A stretch of DNA of 64,000 nucleotides from Microvirga sp. 17 mud 1-3. GTDB lineage: Bacteria; Pseudomonadota; Alphaproteobacteria; Rhizobiales; Beijerinckiaceae. Both the position numbers and the translations under genes were made by a program. The notes beneath the pieces are model-generated. The model was not told the origin of the DNA, ran no database searches, and worked only from the letters and a program-made list of their open reading frames with translations. The first letter of the stretch is position 1. The number at the start of each line of letters is the position of its first letter. Below, piece after piece: positions 9,187 to 17,406 of this stretch. The stretch lies in assembly GCF_003151255.1 (NCBI RefSeq), contig NZ_CP029481.1:2728001-2792000 (forward strand), in the 5' to 3' direction.

Positions 9187-11715
9187 ATGGCCGATACCCG
9201 ACCCACTGCGGACCTCACCCTCGACATTCCCATCGAGGGGATGTCCTGCGCGTCCTGCGTCGGCCGTGTCGAGAAGGCCATCAAAGGCGTGAACGGTGTC
9301 ACTTCGGCGAGTGTCAACCTGGCTACGGAACGGGCCCGGGTATCATTCGACCCGTCACGCGCGGCGCCTGAGGCCGTGGCCGAGGCGATCCGCAAGGCCG
9401 GTTACGAGCCCAGGGCCGAAAAGATCGACTTGGCCGTGGAGGGCATGACCTGCGCGTCCTGCGTCGGGCGTGTGGAGAAGGCGCTCGCGCGGGTTCCGGG
9501 CGTCATCGAGGCCAACGTCAACCTCGCGACCAGCCGGGCCTCGGTGCGGTATCTGGGCGGGAGCGACATGACGGCCCGCCTCGTCGCGGCCGTGGAGAAG
9601 ACCGGCTATACGGCCCGCCCGGCCGCTCCTGCGGGCGCCGAGACCGACCGGGAAGCCGCGGCCCGTGAGGCCGAGAACACCGCCCTTCGCCGTTCCCTCG
9701 CCTTCGCGGCCGTGCTGACCCTTCCGGTCTTCCTCATCGAGATGGGCTCGCATTTCATCCCGGCCGTCCATGACTGGGTTATGGCGACCATCGGCCATAG
9801 GGAGAGCTGGTATCTCCAGTTCGTTCTGACGACCCTCGTGCTGTTCGGGCCGGGCCTGCGCTTCTTCCGGAAGGGCGTTCCGGCCCTGCTGCGCCTCGCG
9901 CCCGACATGGATTCCCTCGTCGTGCTCGGCACCAGCGCAGCCTATGGCTACTCGCTCGTCGCGACCTTCCTGCCCGACCTCCTGCCGGCCGGCACCCGGA
10001 ACGTCTACTACGAGGCCGCCGCCGTCATCGTGACGCTGATCCTGCTCGGGCGCTTCCTCGAAGCGCGGGCCAAGGGGCGGACCTCGGAAGCGATCAAGCG
10101 GCTGATGGGCCTGCAGGCCAAGACCGCCCGGGTCCGCCGGGATGGCGCGTTCCAAGAGCTTCCCCTCGACGAGGTCCGCACCGGAGACGTGGTCCAGGTG
10201 CGGCCGGGCGAGCGGATCCCTGTCGACGGCGAGGTGATCGAGGGCTCGTCCTTCGTGGACGAATCCATGATCACCGGCGAGCCGGTGCCGGTCCAGAAGG
10301 CCGAAGGCGCCGCCGTCGTCGGCGGCACCGTTAACAAGACCGGGAGCTTCACCTTCACGGCCACGAAGGTCGGTGCCGAGACCGTTCTGGCCCAGATCAT
10401 CCGCATGGTCGAGGAGGCGCAGGGCTCGAAGCTTCCGATCCAGGCCATGGTGGACCGGGTTACGGCCTGGTTCGTACCGGCCGTCATGGGGGCGGCCGTG
10501 CTGACCTTCGCGGCATGGCTGTGGTTCGGGCCGGATCCGGCCCTGTCCTTTGCGCTCGTGAATGCGGTCGCGGTGCTCATCATTGCGTGCCCCTGCGCTA
10601 TGGGCCTCGCCACGCCGACCTCGATCATGGTCGGAACAGGCCGGGCCGCCGAACTCGGCGTCCTCTTCCGCCAGGGCGAGGCGCTCCAGAACCTGAAGGA
10701 TGTGGGGATCGTGGCTCTCGACAAGACCGGCACCCTGACCCTGGGCAAGCCGACCCTGACCGATTTCTCCGTAGAGACAGGCTTTGAGGAAGCGGACGTT
10801 CTGCGCTTCGTTGCGTCCGTGGAGAGCCGATCCGAGCACCCTATCGCCGAGGCCATCGTGGCGGCGGCGCAGGGCCGTGGCCTAACCCTGGCGGAGCCCG
10901 AGCGATTCGAGGCCGTTCCGGGCTTCGGCGTCTCAGCCCTTGTCGAGGGACGGCGGGTCGAGATCGGAGCCGACCGGTTCATGGACAGGCTCGGCCTGAA
11001 GGTCGCGGCCTTCGCGCAGGTCACGGAGCGGCTCGGCCAGGAAGGCAAGAGCCCCCTCTACGCAGCCATCGATGGCCGGCTCGCCGCCGTGATCGCTGTG
11101 GCGGATCCGCTGAAAGCCTCCACCCGGGAGGCCATCGCGGCCCTGCACGGGCTCGGCCTGAAGGTCGCCATGGTGACGGGCGACAACCGCCGCACGGCAC
11201 AGGCCATTGCCCGACAGGTCGGGATCGACGAGGTCGTGGCGGAGGTGCTCCCCGACGCGAAGGTGGAGGCGGTCCGCCGCCTGCGCACACAACATGGGCG
11301 CATCGCCTTCGTGGGCGACGGCATCAACGATGCGCCGGCCCTTGCGGAGGCGGATATCGGCCTCGCCATCGGCACCGGTACGGACATCGCCATCGAGAGC
11401 GCCGACGTGGTGCTCATGTCCGGCGACCTGCGCGGCGTCGTCAACGCCATCGCGCTGTCGCGGGCGACCATCCGCAACATCAAGCAGAACCTCTTCTGGG
11501 CCTTTGCGTACAACGCCATCCTGATCCCGGTCGCGGCGGGTGTCCTCTATCCCGTGGATGGCGTGCTGCTCTCGCCGATGATCGCGGCAGGCGCGATGGC
11601 CCTGTCGAGCGTGTTCGTCGTCGGCAACGCGCTGCGCCTACGCAGCTTCCGGCCTCCCCTGCCGGGCAGCGTGGGCTCGGCCGAAATCGGCCGCATGGTA
11701 GGAGAAGCCGCATGA
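9187..11715 (+). CDS. copA: Copper-exporting P1B-type ATPase
   Basis: The 842-residue protein has two N-terminal heavy-metal-associated domains with metal sites GMSCASC (about residue 20) and GMTCASC (about 88), eight membrane helices, and the Cu(I) channel motif CPC in [14 protein letters not shown]. It also has the phosphorylation site DKTGT, the actuator TGEPVPV and the hinge GDGINDAP. It would pump Cu(I) from cytoplasm to periplasm at the cost of ATP. AGGAGA at about 9174-9179 precedes the ATG at 9187. It overlaps the downstream merR gene by 4 bp. Copper rather than zinc or cadmium is supported by CPC, the two CASC domains and the CueR-like promoter. Confidence 0.95.
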   Translation: MADTRPTADLTLDIPIEGMSCASCVGRVEKAIKGVNGVTSASVNLATERARVSFDPSRAAPEAVAEAIRKAGYEPRAEKIDLAVEGMTCASCVGRVEKALARVPGVIEANVNLATSRASVRYLGGSDMTARLVAAVEKTGYTARPAAPAGAETDREAAAREAENTALRRSLAFAAVLTLPVFLIEMGSHFIPAVHDWVMATIGHRESWYLQFVLTTLVLFGPGLRFFRKGVPALLRLAPDMDSLVVLGTSAAYGYSLVATFLPDLLPAGTRNVYYEAAAVIVTLILLGRFLEARAKGRTSEAIKRLMGLQAKTARVRRDGAFQELPLDEVRTGDVVQVRPGERIPVDGEVIEGSSFVDESMITGEPVPVQKAEGAAVVGGTVNKTGSFTFTATKVGAETVLAQIIRMVEEAQGSKLPIQAMVDRVTAWFVPAVMGAAVLTFAAWLWFGPDPALSFALVNAVAVLIIACPCAMGLATPTSIMVGTGRAAELGVLFRQGEALQNLKDVGIVALDKTGTLTLGKPTLTDFSVETGFEEADVLRFVASVESRSEHPIAEAIVAAAQGRGLTLAEPERFEAVPGFGVSALVEGRRVEIGADRFMDRLGLKVAAFAQVTERLGQEGKSPLYAAIDGRLAAVIAVADPLKASTREAIAALHGLGLKVAMVTGDNRRTAQAIARQVGIDEVVAEVLPDAKVEAVRRLRTQHGRIAFVGDGINDAPALAEADIGLAIGTGTDIAIESADVVLMSGDLRGVVNAIALSRATIRNIKQNLFWAFAYNAILIPVAAGVLYPVDGVLLSPMIAAGAMALSSVFVVGNALRLRSFRPPLPGSVGSAEIGRMVGEAA

Positions 11716-12191
11716 ATATCGGACAGGCGGCGGAGCGCTCCGGCGTTTCCGCGAAGATGATCCGCTACTACGAATCCATCGGGCTGATCCCGAAGACCGT
11801 ACGGACGGAAGCGGGCTACCGGGTCTATTCGGACGCGGACATCCACACACTGCGCTTCATCCGCCGGGCACGGGACTTAGGATTCTCGGTGGAGCAGATC
11901 GGCGAGCTGGTGTCGCTCTGGCAGGACCGCAGCCGCGCAAGCACCGACGTGAAGGCCATCGCGCTGGAGCACATCCAGGCCCTGGAGCGCAAGATCGCGG
12001 AGCTTCGCTCCATGACCGAGACTCTGAAGCATCTGGCGCACACCTGCCACGGGGACGCGCGGCCCGATTGTCCCATCCTCGAGGAGCTTGCGGGCGCGGA
12101 GGTCGTTCACGATTGCGCGAAGCGCGAGACCGTCTTCGGCCTCGCTCGTACGCCTCACCGGACTGGCTCGAAGGCAGGACAGGGTTCCTGA
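11712..12191 (+). CDS. cueR: MerR-family copper efflux regulator (CueR-like)
   Basis: The 159-residue protein begins with the MerR winged helix [20 protein letters not shown] and has the dimerisation helix at about 78-110. The CueR metal-binding loop is present: a Cys pair spaced seven residues apart in CHGDARPDC (about 113-121), the Cu(I)/Ag(I)/Au(I)-type ligand pair. The start codon overlaps the stop of copA (ATGA), so regulator and exporter are translated together from the promoter at 9123-9155 and the system is autoregulated. The C-terminal 30 residues extend slightly beyond the E. coli length. Confidence 0.92.
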   Translation: MNIGQAAERSGVSAKMIRYYESIGLIPKTVRTEAGYRVYSDADIHTLRFIRRARDLGFSVEQIGELVSLWQDRSRASTDVKAIALEHIQALERKIAELRSMTETLKHLAHTCHGDARPDCPILEELAGAEVVHDCAKRETVFGLARTPHRTGSKAGQGS

Positions 12192-12415
12192 CGGAGCCCT
12201 GCTCACGGCCAAGCCGTTGTTTCCAGCCATGATTTGCCTCTGGCGTTGCCAGCCGGTGTGGCCCAAGGGGCACAGGTCCGGCCTGCCTTGTTTTCGCCAT
12301 GAGGGATCCACTTTGCAGCCACGCCGCGGCTTTGAACCTTTTCTCCAGTCTTTGCGCCCTATCTGCGCACTCAAACGGATTCCCTCAAAACCAAGAAACC
12401 ACGAGTCTCCCACTG

Positions 12416-13165
12416 ATGTTTGTTGCCGATCTGATCCAGAGCCCTTCCCTGCGGCCCCTTCTCCGTCGCATCGGCGCGATCCTGGTGCCCCTGGCCATGG
12501 CCGGATGCGTCTCCACCCAGCCGCCTCAGCCGGCCGCCCGCGTCGTCGATCCGACTTATGCGGCCATGTATGGTCCGAAGCCTGACGAGACGTTCCCGCT
12601 TCCGGCCACGGACATCTCCGAGGTCGATCCGCGCTATCTCCGCCGCGAGGTGGCCTATAACGGTCCCGAACAGCCCGGCACGATCGTCATCGACACGGAC
12701 AACCGCTATCTCTACCTCGTGCGGGAGAACGGGCGGGCGCTACGCTACGGCGTCGGCGTCGGATCCGAGGGACGGGCCTGGAGCGGTCGTGCCCAGGTGG
12801 GGCGCAAGGCCCAATGGCCGCGCTGGACCCCGACCCCTGCCATGATCAAGCGCGAGCCGGAGCGCAACGGTCCCTGGGCCGGCGGCATGCCTCCCGGCCT
12901 CGGCAACCCCCTCGGCGCACGAGCGCTCTATCTCTACAAGAACGGGCAGGACACCCTCTACCGGATCCACGGCACATCGGAGCCATGGTCCATCGGCCAG
13001 TCGGTCTCGAGCGGCTGCATCCGTCTGTTCAACCAGGACATCATCGACCTGTTCAGCCGTGTCCCGGTCGGCGCGCCGGTCGTGGTGCTGAACCGGGGCC
13101 TTCCGAGCGAGCCGAGCGACGGGATGCGCATCTCCGCGAACGAGGCCGTGACTGAGAGCTTCTGA
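12416..13165 (+). CDS. L,D-transpeptidase (YkuD domain) lipoprotein
   Basis: Starting at ATG 12416 the protein has 249 residues. The N-terminus ends in a lipobox (LVPLAMAGC). The YkuD catalytic domain fills about residues 80-235, including VIDTDNRYLYLVRENG, an HGTSEP histidine motif and the nucleophile in SSGCIRL. Such enzymes form 3-3 cross-links in peptidoglycan or attach proteins to it in the periplasm. Reading the frame from 12299 would add 39 non-signal-like residues, so the inner ATG is preferred. Confidence 0.88.
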   Translation: MFVADLIQSPSLRPLLRRIGAILVPLAMAGCVSTQPPQPAARVVDPTYAAMYGPKPDETFPLPATDISEVDPRYLRREVAYNGPEQPGTIVIDTDNRYLYLVRENGRALRYGVGVGSEGRAWSGRAQVGRKAQWPRWTPTPAMIKREPERNGPWAGGMPPGLGNPLGARALYLYKNGQDTLYRIHGTSEPWSIGQSVSSGCIRLFNQDIIDLFSRVPVGAPVVVLNRGLPSEPSDGMRISANEAVTESF

Positions 13166-13227
13166 CGCCCCTGCCCTTCCGGGCAAGGGCTCTTCCGGGT
13201 GCAGCAGGGCCCGCCCATATGAGGGCC

Positions 13228-13887
13228 ATGCTGACCTACGCTATCGGCGACATCCATGGGCGCCACGATCTTCTCCGGCGATTGCTGGAGGAGATCTACG
13301 GCCATGCGTCAGGGCGCCCGCATCGCCTGGTGTTCCTGGGCGACTATATCGACCGGGGGCCCGACAGCGCCGCCGTGGTCGCAGATGTGCGAAGGCTTCA
13401 GGCTGATGCGCCCGGGCGGGTCGTGGCGCTCATGGGCAATCACGAGGCGATGCTGCTCGCAGCCGTCAGGCATCCCAAGTCGGCGGCAATGCAGTGGCTG
13501 GCGAACGGCGGCCTCGCCACGCTCGCGTCCTACGACGCCGCAGCTCCGGGCGACATTCCGGCCGACGTGGTGGCGTGGATGGCCACCCTGCCCACGTCCT
13601 ACGAGGATGAGTGGCGCTATTTCGTCCATGCGGGCGTCATGCCGGGTCGGCCCTTAAGCGCGCAGAGCGAGATGGACAAGATCTGGATCCGCGAACCATT
13701 CCTCTACAACGAGTACGACTTCGGCAAGCATGTGGTGCACGGTCATACGCCCGTGCGGGACGCAACGCCCGAATGCCTGCGCCACCGCACCAATCTCGAC
13801 ACTGCCGCAGTCTTCGGCGGCGCGCTTACGGCCGGTATTTTCGAGGATGGCCAGGGCGCGCCGCAGGACATTCTGCAGGCGCGCTGA
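13228..13887 (+). CDS. Serine/threonine protein phosphatase-type metallophosphoesterase
   Basis: The 219-residue protein has the PPP-family metal ligands in order: YAIGDIHGRHDLL (GDIHG, about residues 4-16), VFLGDYIDRGPDS (GDxxDRG, about 37-49), LMGNHEAML (GNHE, about 70-78), then HAGV and HGHTPV histidines near 140 and 173. It would be a Mn/Fe-dependent phosphatase acting on phosphoproteins or on small phosphates, as ApaH does on diadenosine tetraphosphate. The inner ATG at 13228 is preferred over 13219 because GAGG lies about 7 bp upstream. Confidence 0.88.
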   Translation: MLTYAIGDIHGRHDLLRRLLEEIYGHASGRPHRLVFLGDYIDRGPDSAAVVADVRRLQADAPGRVVALMGNHEAMLLAAVRHPKSAAMQWLANGGLATLASYDAAAPGDIPADVVAWMATLPTSYEDEWRYFVHAGVMPGRPLSAQSEMDKIWIREPFLYNEYDFGKHVVHGHTPVRDATPECLRHRTNLDTAAVFGGALTAGIFEDGQGAPQDILQAR

Positions 13888-14000
13888 GCGCCGACGCTTC
13901 CGGTCCCCTGCTCTTTCGGATGAGTGCTCGTTCGGGCTCTTCGCGGCGTTGATGCCGCGTGCATTCAATGGCCCGGAAGCTTGGCGCTGGAGACGGACCC

Positions 14001-14519
14001 ATGCACCTCCGTTCGAATTGGGGCCGCTGGCTCCTACTGGTACCGTTGCTGCTTACCGGATGTGCGGGCGTGAATGTCAGCCGCGTGACCGACCCCAATC
14101 AGCCCGGCATCCGCTATTGGCGGCCGGCAATTTATGTGGCGCTTCAGAAATCGGTGGCGAAGGACGAGACCCAGACCTGCGAGTTCAAGACGCTGACCCT
14201 GCCCGACAAGTCCGAGGAATACGCCATCACGTTCACGCCCGGGATGGGCACCGCCAATGTCACGCCAACGCTCTATGAGGGATGGCGTTTGGACAGCCTG
14301 AACGCAAACCTCGATTCCAAGACGGCAGAGAACCTCAACGCGGTCACGGGCCTGTTCAAGGCAATTGTTGCTGGGACACCCGGGGCGAAGTCCGCAGTAG
14401 CCCCTCCTAATCGAAACCGGGCGAAAGAACTTCCTTGCCTAGGCGTCTATAGATTGGAATACGATCAGATGGGCGTGTTGACCGGCTTCAAGCCCATTCC
14501 GATGCCCGGTCTTTATTGA
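14001..14519 (+). CDS. Hypothetical lipoprotein
   Basis: The 172-residue protein starts at ATG 14001 with GGAGA about 8 bp upstream. It carries a lipoprotein signal (RWLLLVPLLLTGCAGV, lipid-modified Cys near residue 21). The mature part has a TCEFKTLTLPDKSEEYAITF segment and a short proline-rich tail. No family was recognised. It probably sits in the outer or inner membrane facing the periplasm. The gene stands alone between the phosphatase and a convergent small secreted protein. Confidence 0.65.
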   Translation: MHLRSNWGRWLLLVPLLLTGCAGVNVSRVTDPNQPGIRYWRPAIYVALQKSVAKDETQTCEFKTLTLPDKSEEYAITFTPGMGTANVTPTLYEGWRLDSLNANLDSKTAENLNAVTGLFKAIVAGTPGAKSAVAPPNRNRAKELPCLGVYRLEYDQMGVLTGFKPIPMPGLY

Positions 14520-14572
14520 TGCAGACGAGACGGCTCGCTTTTTTGCGAAGGGAGATCTCTGCCTCATGGACG

Positions 14573-14594
14573 AAGGGGCTCCGAAGAGCCCCTT
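14573..14594. terminator. Hairpin between convergent genes
   Basis: AAGGGGCTC at 14573-14581 pairs perfectly with GAGCCCCTT at 14586-14594 around a 4-base loop (TTCG when read on the minus strand, a stabilising tetraloop). It lies between the convergent genes ending at 14519 and 14605, but no long T-run follows on either strand. It may be a weak terminator or an mRNA 3'-end stabiliser. Confidence 0.5.
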
Positions 14595-14604
14595 CCCTGG
14601 TCGC

Positions 14605-14865
14605 TCAGCGACGCACGACCCGGCAGCGCTGGACGCGCTCCTTGATGATTCTGCCCCGCACGCGGCGCTCGACCGTCTCCCAGCGGCAGATCCGGCGCGG
14701 AGGACCGAAGCGGCGCCCACGATCATGGTACTGTGCCTGCACGATGCCACTTCCATCGGAGAATGCGCTTCCCTTGGCGAAGGGCGCCGCATACGCGGCA
14801 TTTCCGCTCAAACCGATGAACGCCGCCAGGGCGACCGCAGCAAGACCGAGTTTCTCGAACGTCAT
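14605..14865 (-). CDS. Small basic secreted protein
   Basis: The 86-residue product has a signal peptide (LAAVALAAFIGLSGNAAYA) and an arginine-rich mature domain of about 60 residues with two cysteines (RICRWETVERR and RVQRCRVVRR). The R-C-x-W...R-C pattern suggests a small disulfide-linked periplasmic protein. It is a recurrent type of hypothetical exported protein in this order, but I do not recognise a named family. It converges on the lipoprotein gene. Confidence 0.6.
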   Translation of the reverse strand: MTFEKLGLAAVALAAFIGLSGNAAYAAPFAKGSAFSDGSGIVQAQYHDRGRRFGPPRRICRWETVERRVRGRIIKERVQRCRVVRR

Positions 14866-15272
14866 AGCAATTCCTTGTTCTTAGCCCCCGCGGGGCAAAG
14901 ACACTCCGGCCCGTGAACAAGCGGTTAATGCTAGGACGGTGATTGGCATCAATCTCGGCTTGTACTTGAGATGATGCTTGGAGGCGGCCGCCGACCTCGG
15001 CTCCCTGTTCGTGGTGATTTTCTTGATCTAATAGGATAAGGAGAAGCAACGATAGACTGACATGAAATGTGATTTTGTTGCATGAAAAATTCAGGTTATG
15101 CAACTGCTCACTTTATAAAGTTATATCGCCGAAACGTTTGAACCCGCTGAGGGCATCGGGTATTATCCCGCCCGCGAAACACATGCCTTTTCAGCCCAGT
15201 TATTTCGTGTTTAGTTGAAATCATGAATGGTTCTAGGCTAGTAACTAGCTTCGGACCGCGAGGCCTGAAACG
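14866..15272. promoter_or_regulatory. AT-rich divergent intergenic region
   Basis: No gene is supported. Base composition drops visibly in AT-rich runs around 15010-15125, marking the left side of an accessory segment that continues to about 22 kb. Divergent promoters for the flanking genes must lie here, but I cannot pick them with confidence. Confidence 0.5.
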
Positions 15273-16391
15273 TTGCATATACTCAGATTTTTAGGTACGT
15301 TCCTCTTAATACTTATGCCCAGCCTTATCTCACTAGGCAAAGCTTCTGCCCAGGGCGGCCCAACCGTTACTCCATCAAGCTTGGCTGGGGTCAGCTATGT
15401 AGGGAAGCCTATCTCTATCAGCATTGATGGATTTGTTGGCGACTACGAGTACCGCGCCCTCGTTCGGCACGAGACGGATCCGTCGTGGAATTTCGATGCT
15501 CCTTGGCATGAATCTCCAAATCTCGAAGTGACGCCGGACAGGGAGGGAGTGCTATCAATTAATATTCAGGTCAGACAAACCGGTTCGGACACCCTGTCTC
15601 TAAACAAGTGGATCGGGCAAACACAGGTCTTTTCCAGCGTAAAGGCAGTTACGCTATTGGCTCAGCCGCTCAATAGATTCAAAAGGGCATCTATCCCATC
15701 CGACTTGAGCGAGATTGCAAGCCGCCTAGACTGGCGTGCAAGCGTACATTCCCCTAGCGATTTTGCTGCATTCGTACGTAGCCACATGTCACGCTCTGGA
15801 GATCTCCGGACAATCGTGCAGTCGGACGATGGTATTTTCGCTCTTAGTGCAATGCAGATTGTCTCCGGCCTCTGGCATTATGGCAACTTCGACAATTTGT
15901 CGGTCACGGGCTGTGTCCGTAACAACGAAAATCTTCCCGAACCCAAGAGTTCGATAAAATTCGCTGAGTACCTTAGCGCAGAAATCGGATGCTGTGAGGA
16001 CTACGCAACTGTTCTTAGCATGGCGCTTGAGATCGCTGGAATTCAAAACCGTGTTGTTTTGCTGGAAACGCACGCCTTGAATGAAGTGTTCATTGACGAC
16101 GAATGGTGGACGCTCGATGCGAATATTGGCGTCGCATACCAAGCTGCTTGGGAGCAGGTCGTCGATGGGGCATCAGAAGTTAATGTCTATACGTTTCCCC
16201 ATGAGGGTATGCGCCTCGGCTCTCGCATCTATAGTGCTCCGCTAAACAACATTCGCACATCCTTCGTCGCGCAACTCGCGGCCGGGTTAATGTTCAAATT
16301 CGACCGGTATTTACCTACTGATTGGATCTCTAACTACAATAATGATGGCTTTTTCCCTTCAGGCACGCGAAAGATAACAGCCGTAGAATAG
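15273..16391 (+). CDS. Secreted transglutaminase-like (cysteine protease fold) protein
   Basis: The 372-residue frame starts at TTG 15273; the next Met would truncate the signal peptide (FLGTFLLILMPSLISLGKASAQ). Residues 30-120 look like a beta-sandwich. The C-terminal half has a transglutaminase-core triad: Cys in IGCCEDYATVLSMALEIAG (about 245-263), His in LLETHALNEVFI and Asp in WWTLDANIGV. Proteins with this core cleave or cross-link peptides or act on glycan-linked substrates. Codon usage is AT-richer than that of flanking housekeeping genes, suggesting acquisition. It sits near acyltransferase and C5-epimerase genes, so a role in processing surface polymers is possible. Confidence 0.68.
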   Translation: MHILRFLGTFLLILMPSLISLGKASAQGGPTVTPSSLAGVSYVGKPISISIDGFVGDYEYRALVRHETDPSWNFDAPWHESPNLEVTPDREGVLSINIQVRQTGSDTLSLNKWIGQTQVFSSVKAVTLLAQPLNRFKRASIPSDLSEIASRLDWRASVHSPSDFAAFVRSHMSRSGDLRTIVQSDDGIFALSAMQIVSGLWHYGNFDNLSVTGCVRNNENLPEPKSSIKFAEYLSAEIGCCEDYATVLSMALEIAGIQNRVVLLETHALNEVFIDDEWWTLDANIGVAYQAAWEQVVDGASEVNVYTFPHEGMRLGSRIYSAPLNNIRTSFVAQLAAGLMFKFDRYLPTDWISNYNNDGFFPSGTRKITAVE

Positions 16392-16483
16392 CCCTCTCAC
16401 TCACTGGAATTTCTCATCAAAAGTTCATGAAAAAGAACAACAGCGCAGGCATAACCTGTTGGAAATTCATTTTACAACAAGAA

Positions 16484-16511
16484 CCTAAGGCGGCTTCTTT
16501 TCCGCCTTAGG
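16484..16511. terminator. Perfect 10-bp stem hairpin, probable terminator
   Basis: CCTAAGGCGG (16484-16493) pairs perfectly with CCGCCTTAGG (16502-16511) around an 8-base loop. Read on the minus strand it is followed by TTCTTGTTG, so it best serves the minus-strand small gene ending at 16588. It could also end transcription from the plus-strand gene finishing at 16391. Confidence 0.6.
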
Positions 16512-16587
16512 ATATGGGAGATCAGTCTGGTCTCGGCCAGTAACTTAATAAGCATTTTAGCGCCCAAAACAGGGCGACGGACTAGTT

Positions 16588-16869
16588 TTACTCTTCTGTC
16601 GTCACGGCACGGGACTGCACCCGCCTGCGGCCGCGATAGTGGCGGACGAGGACATAACCACCGGCGAGAATCAGGAATGGCAGGCCAGCCCCTGCCAACG
16701 GGCCCGGAGCGCCTTTGTTCTGGCCCGGAGCGCCGGGATTGCCGCCAGGGCCTCCTCCCCACGAAGGCGGGCCCGGAATGCCACCCGGGGCAGCTGTCGC
16801 TGACAGGAACCCGAATAAACTCATGCCTGCAGCCGTAATGATGGCCTTATGCAAAGTACTCATCGACAC
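16588..16869 (-). CDS. Small Gly/Pro-rich exported protein with a PEP-CTERM-like C-terminal anchor
   Basis: The 93-residue protein has a signal peptide (about 1-27, ending SATA), a low-complexity Gly/Pro core (about 28-58), then the tripartite tail GPLAGAGLPFLILAGGYVL followed by basic residues RHYRGRRR. A short motif, a hydrophobic helix and an Arg cluster at the extreme C-terminus is the layout of sorting tails such as PEP-CTERM. Small proteins with a similar tail recur in Hyphomicrobiales. Any link to a sorting enzyme is inference, since none is encoded in the window. Confidence 0.6.
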   Translation of the reverse strand: MSMSTLHKAIITAAGMSLFGFLSATAAPGGIPGPPSWGGGPGGNPGAPGQNKGAPGPLAGAGLPFLILAGGYVLVRHYRGRRRVQSRAVTTEE

Positions 16870-16971
16870 CTCCCAAGGTTCAAGATGTCCCTTGTAGCGG
16901 AAGGTTTTGCACCAATGGTGGCCTGTACTTCGGAAGTGTCATGCTCTACCCCATCGTGGCTCCGTTGAGCT

Positions 16972-17080
16972 AGAGCATCGTGCGGAAAAGTGGACCCGGT
17001 TTTCCGCGTCAACGATGCTCTTACCCAAGGAGAAAGCATCGGACCCAAAAGTGCAAATCCACTTTTGGGTCCGATGCTTT
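16972..17080. repeat. Tandem palindromic intergenic elements (family A, copy 1)
   Basis: Two adjoining palindromes lie in a 537-bp gene-free stretch (16870-17406). The first has AGAGCATCG at 16972-16980 pairing with CGATGCTCT at 17013-17021, with inner TGCGGAAAA/TTTTCCGCG arms. The second, at 17033-17080, is a perfect 21-bp stem beginning AAAGCATCGGACCC with a 6-base loop. A related pair lies at 24837-24938. Elements like these are dispersed between genes in many Hyphomicrobiales. The rest of the stretch holds only the tRNA remnant listed separately. Confidence 0.85.
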
Positions 17081-17292
17081 AGGAAGTGACAGGGCGAGAT
17101 GAAGCGACCCGGCTGCGCATTCGGGTTGGGTATTCAATCATTCAAATCGGGCAATCGTTCAACCATCGCGCATGGCCGAGCTTCTAATGGGAGGCGGCGA
17201 GAATCCGAGACCTGCTCAGACGCCCCCTAACACGAACCTATATCGCATTTTACTCGGCTCGCCGAGCTGTTAATTCATTATGCAAAAGGAGA

Positions 17293-17338
17293 TGGTGCCC
17301 AAGAGCGGGATCAAACCACTGTCATTACGAATTTAAGT
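17293..17338 (-). pseudogene. Decayed tRNA 3'-end fragment resembling tRNA-Phe
   Basis: Read on the minus strand, this stretch resembles the 3' portion of a tRNA, from the anticodon arm through the T-arm to the CCA end. Against the intact tRNA-Phe at 22628-22703, the first nine bases on the plus strand (TGGTGCCCA) are identical, and 35 of 45 positions agree in an ungapped comparison by eye. The 5' half of a tRNA is absent. It is in the same orientation as the intact tRNA, as expected for a duplicated attachment site at the other end of an integrated element. Confidence 0.55.
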
Positions 17339-17406
17339 TGGAAATAACCAGTTGAAACTCCTCATAGCTGTTACCCCCACGGCTGGCAGGGCGAATGCCT
17401 CCCCGG

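Noticed and set aside
9355..10839. A 494-codon minus-strand frame opposite copA
   Set aside because: Antisense shadow of a well-supported P-type ATPase.
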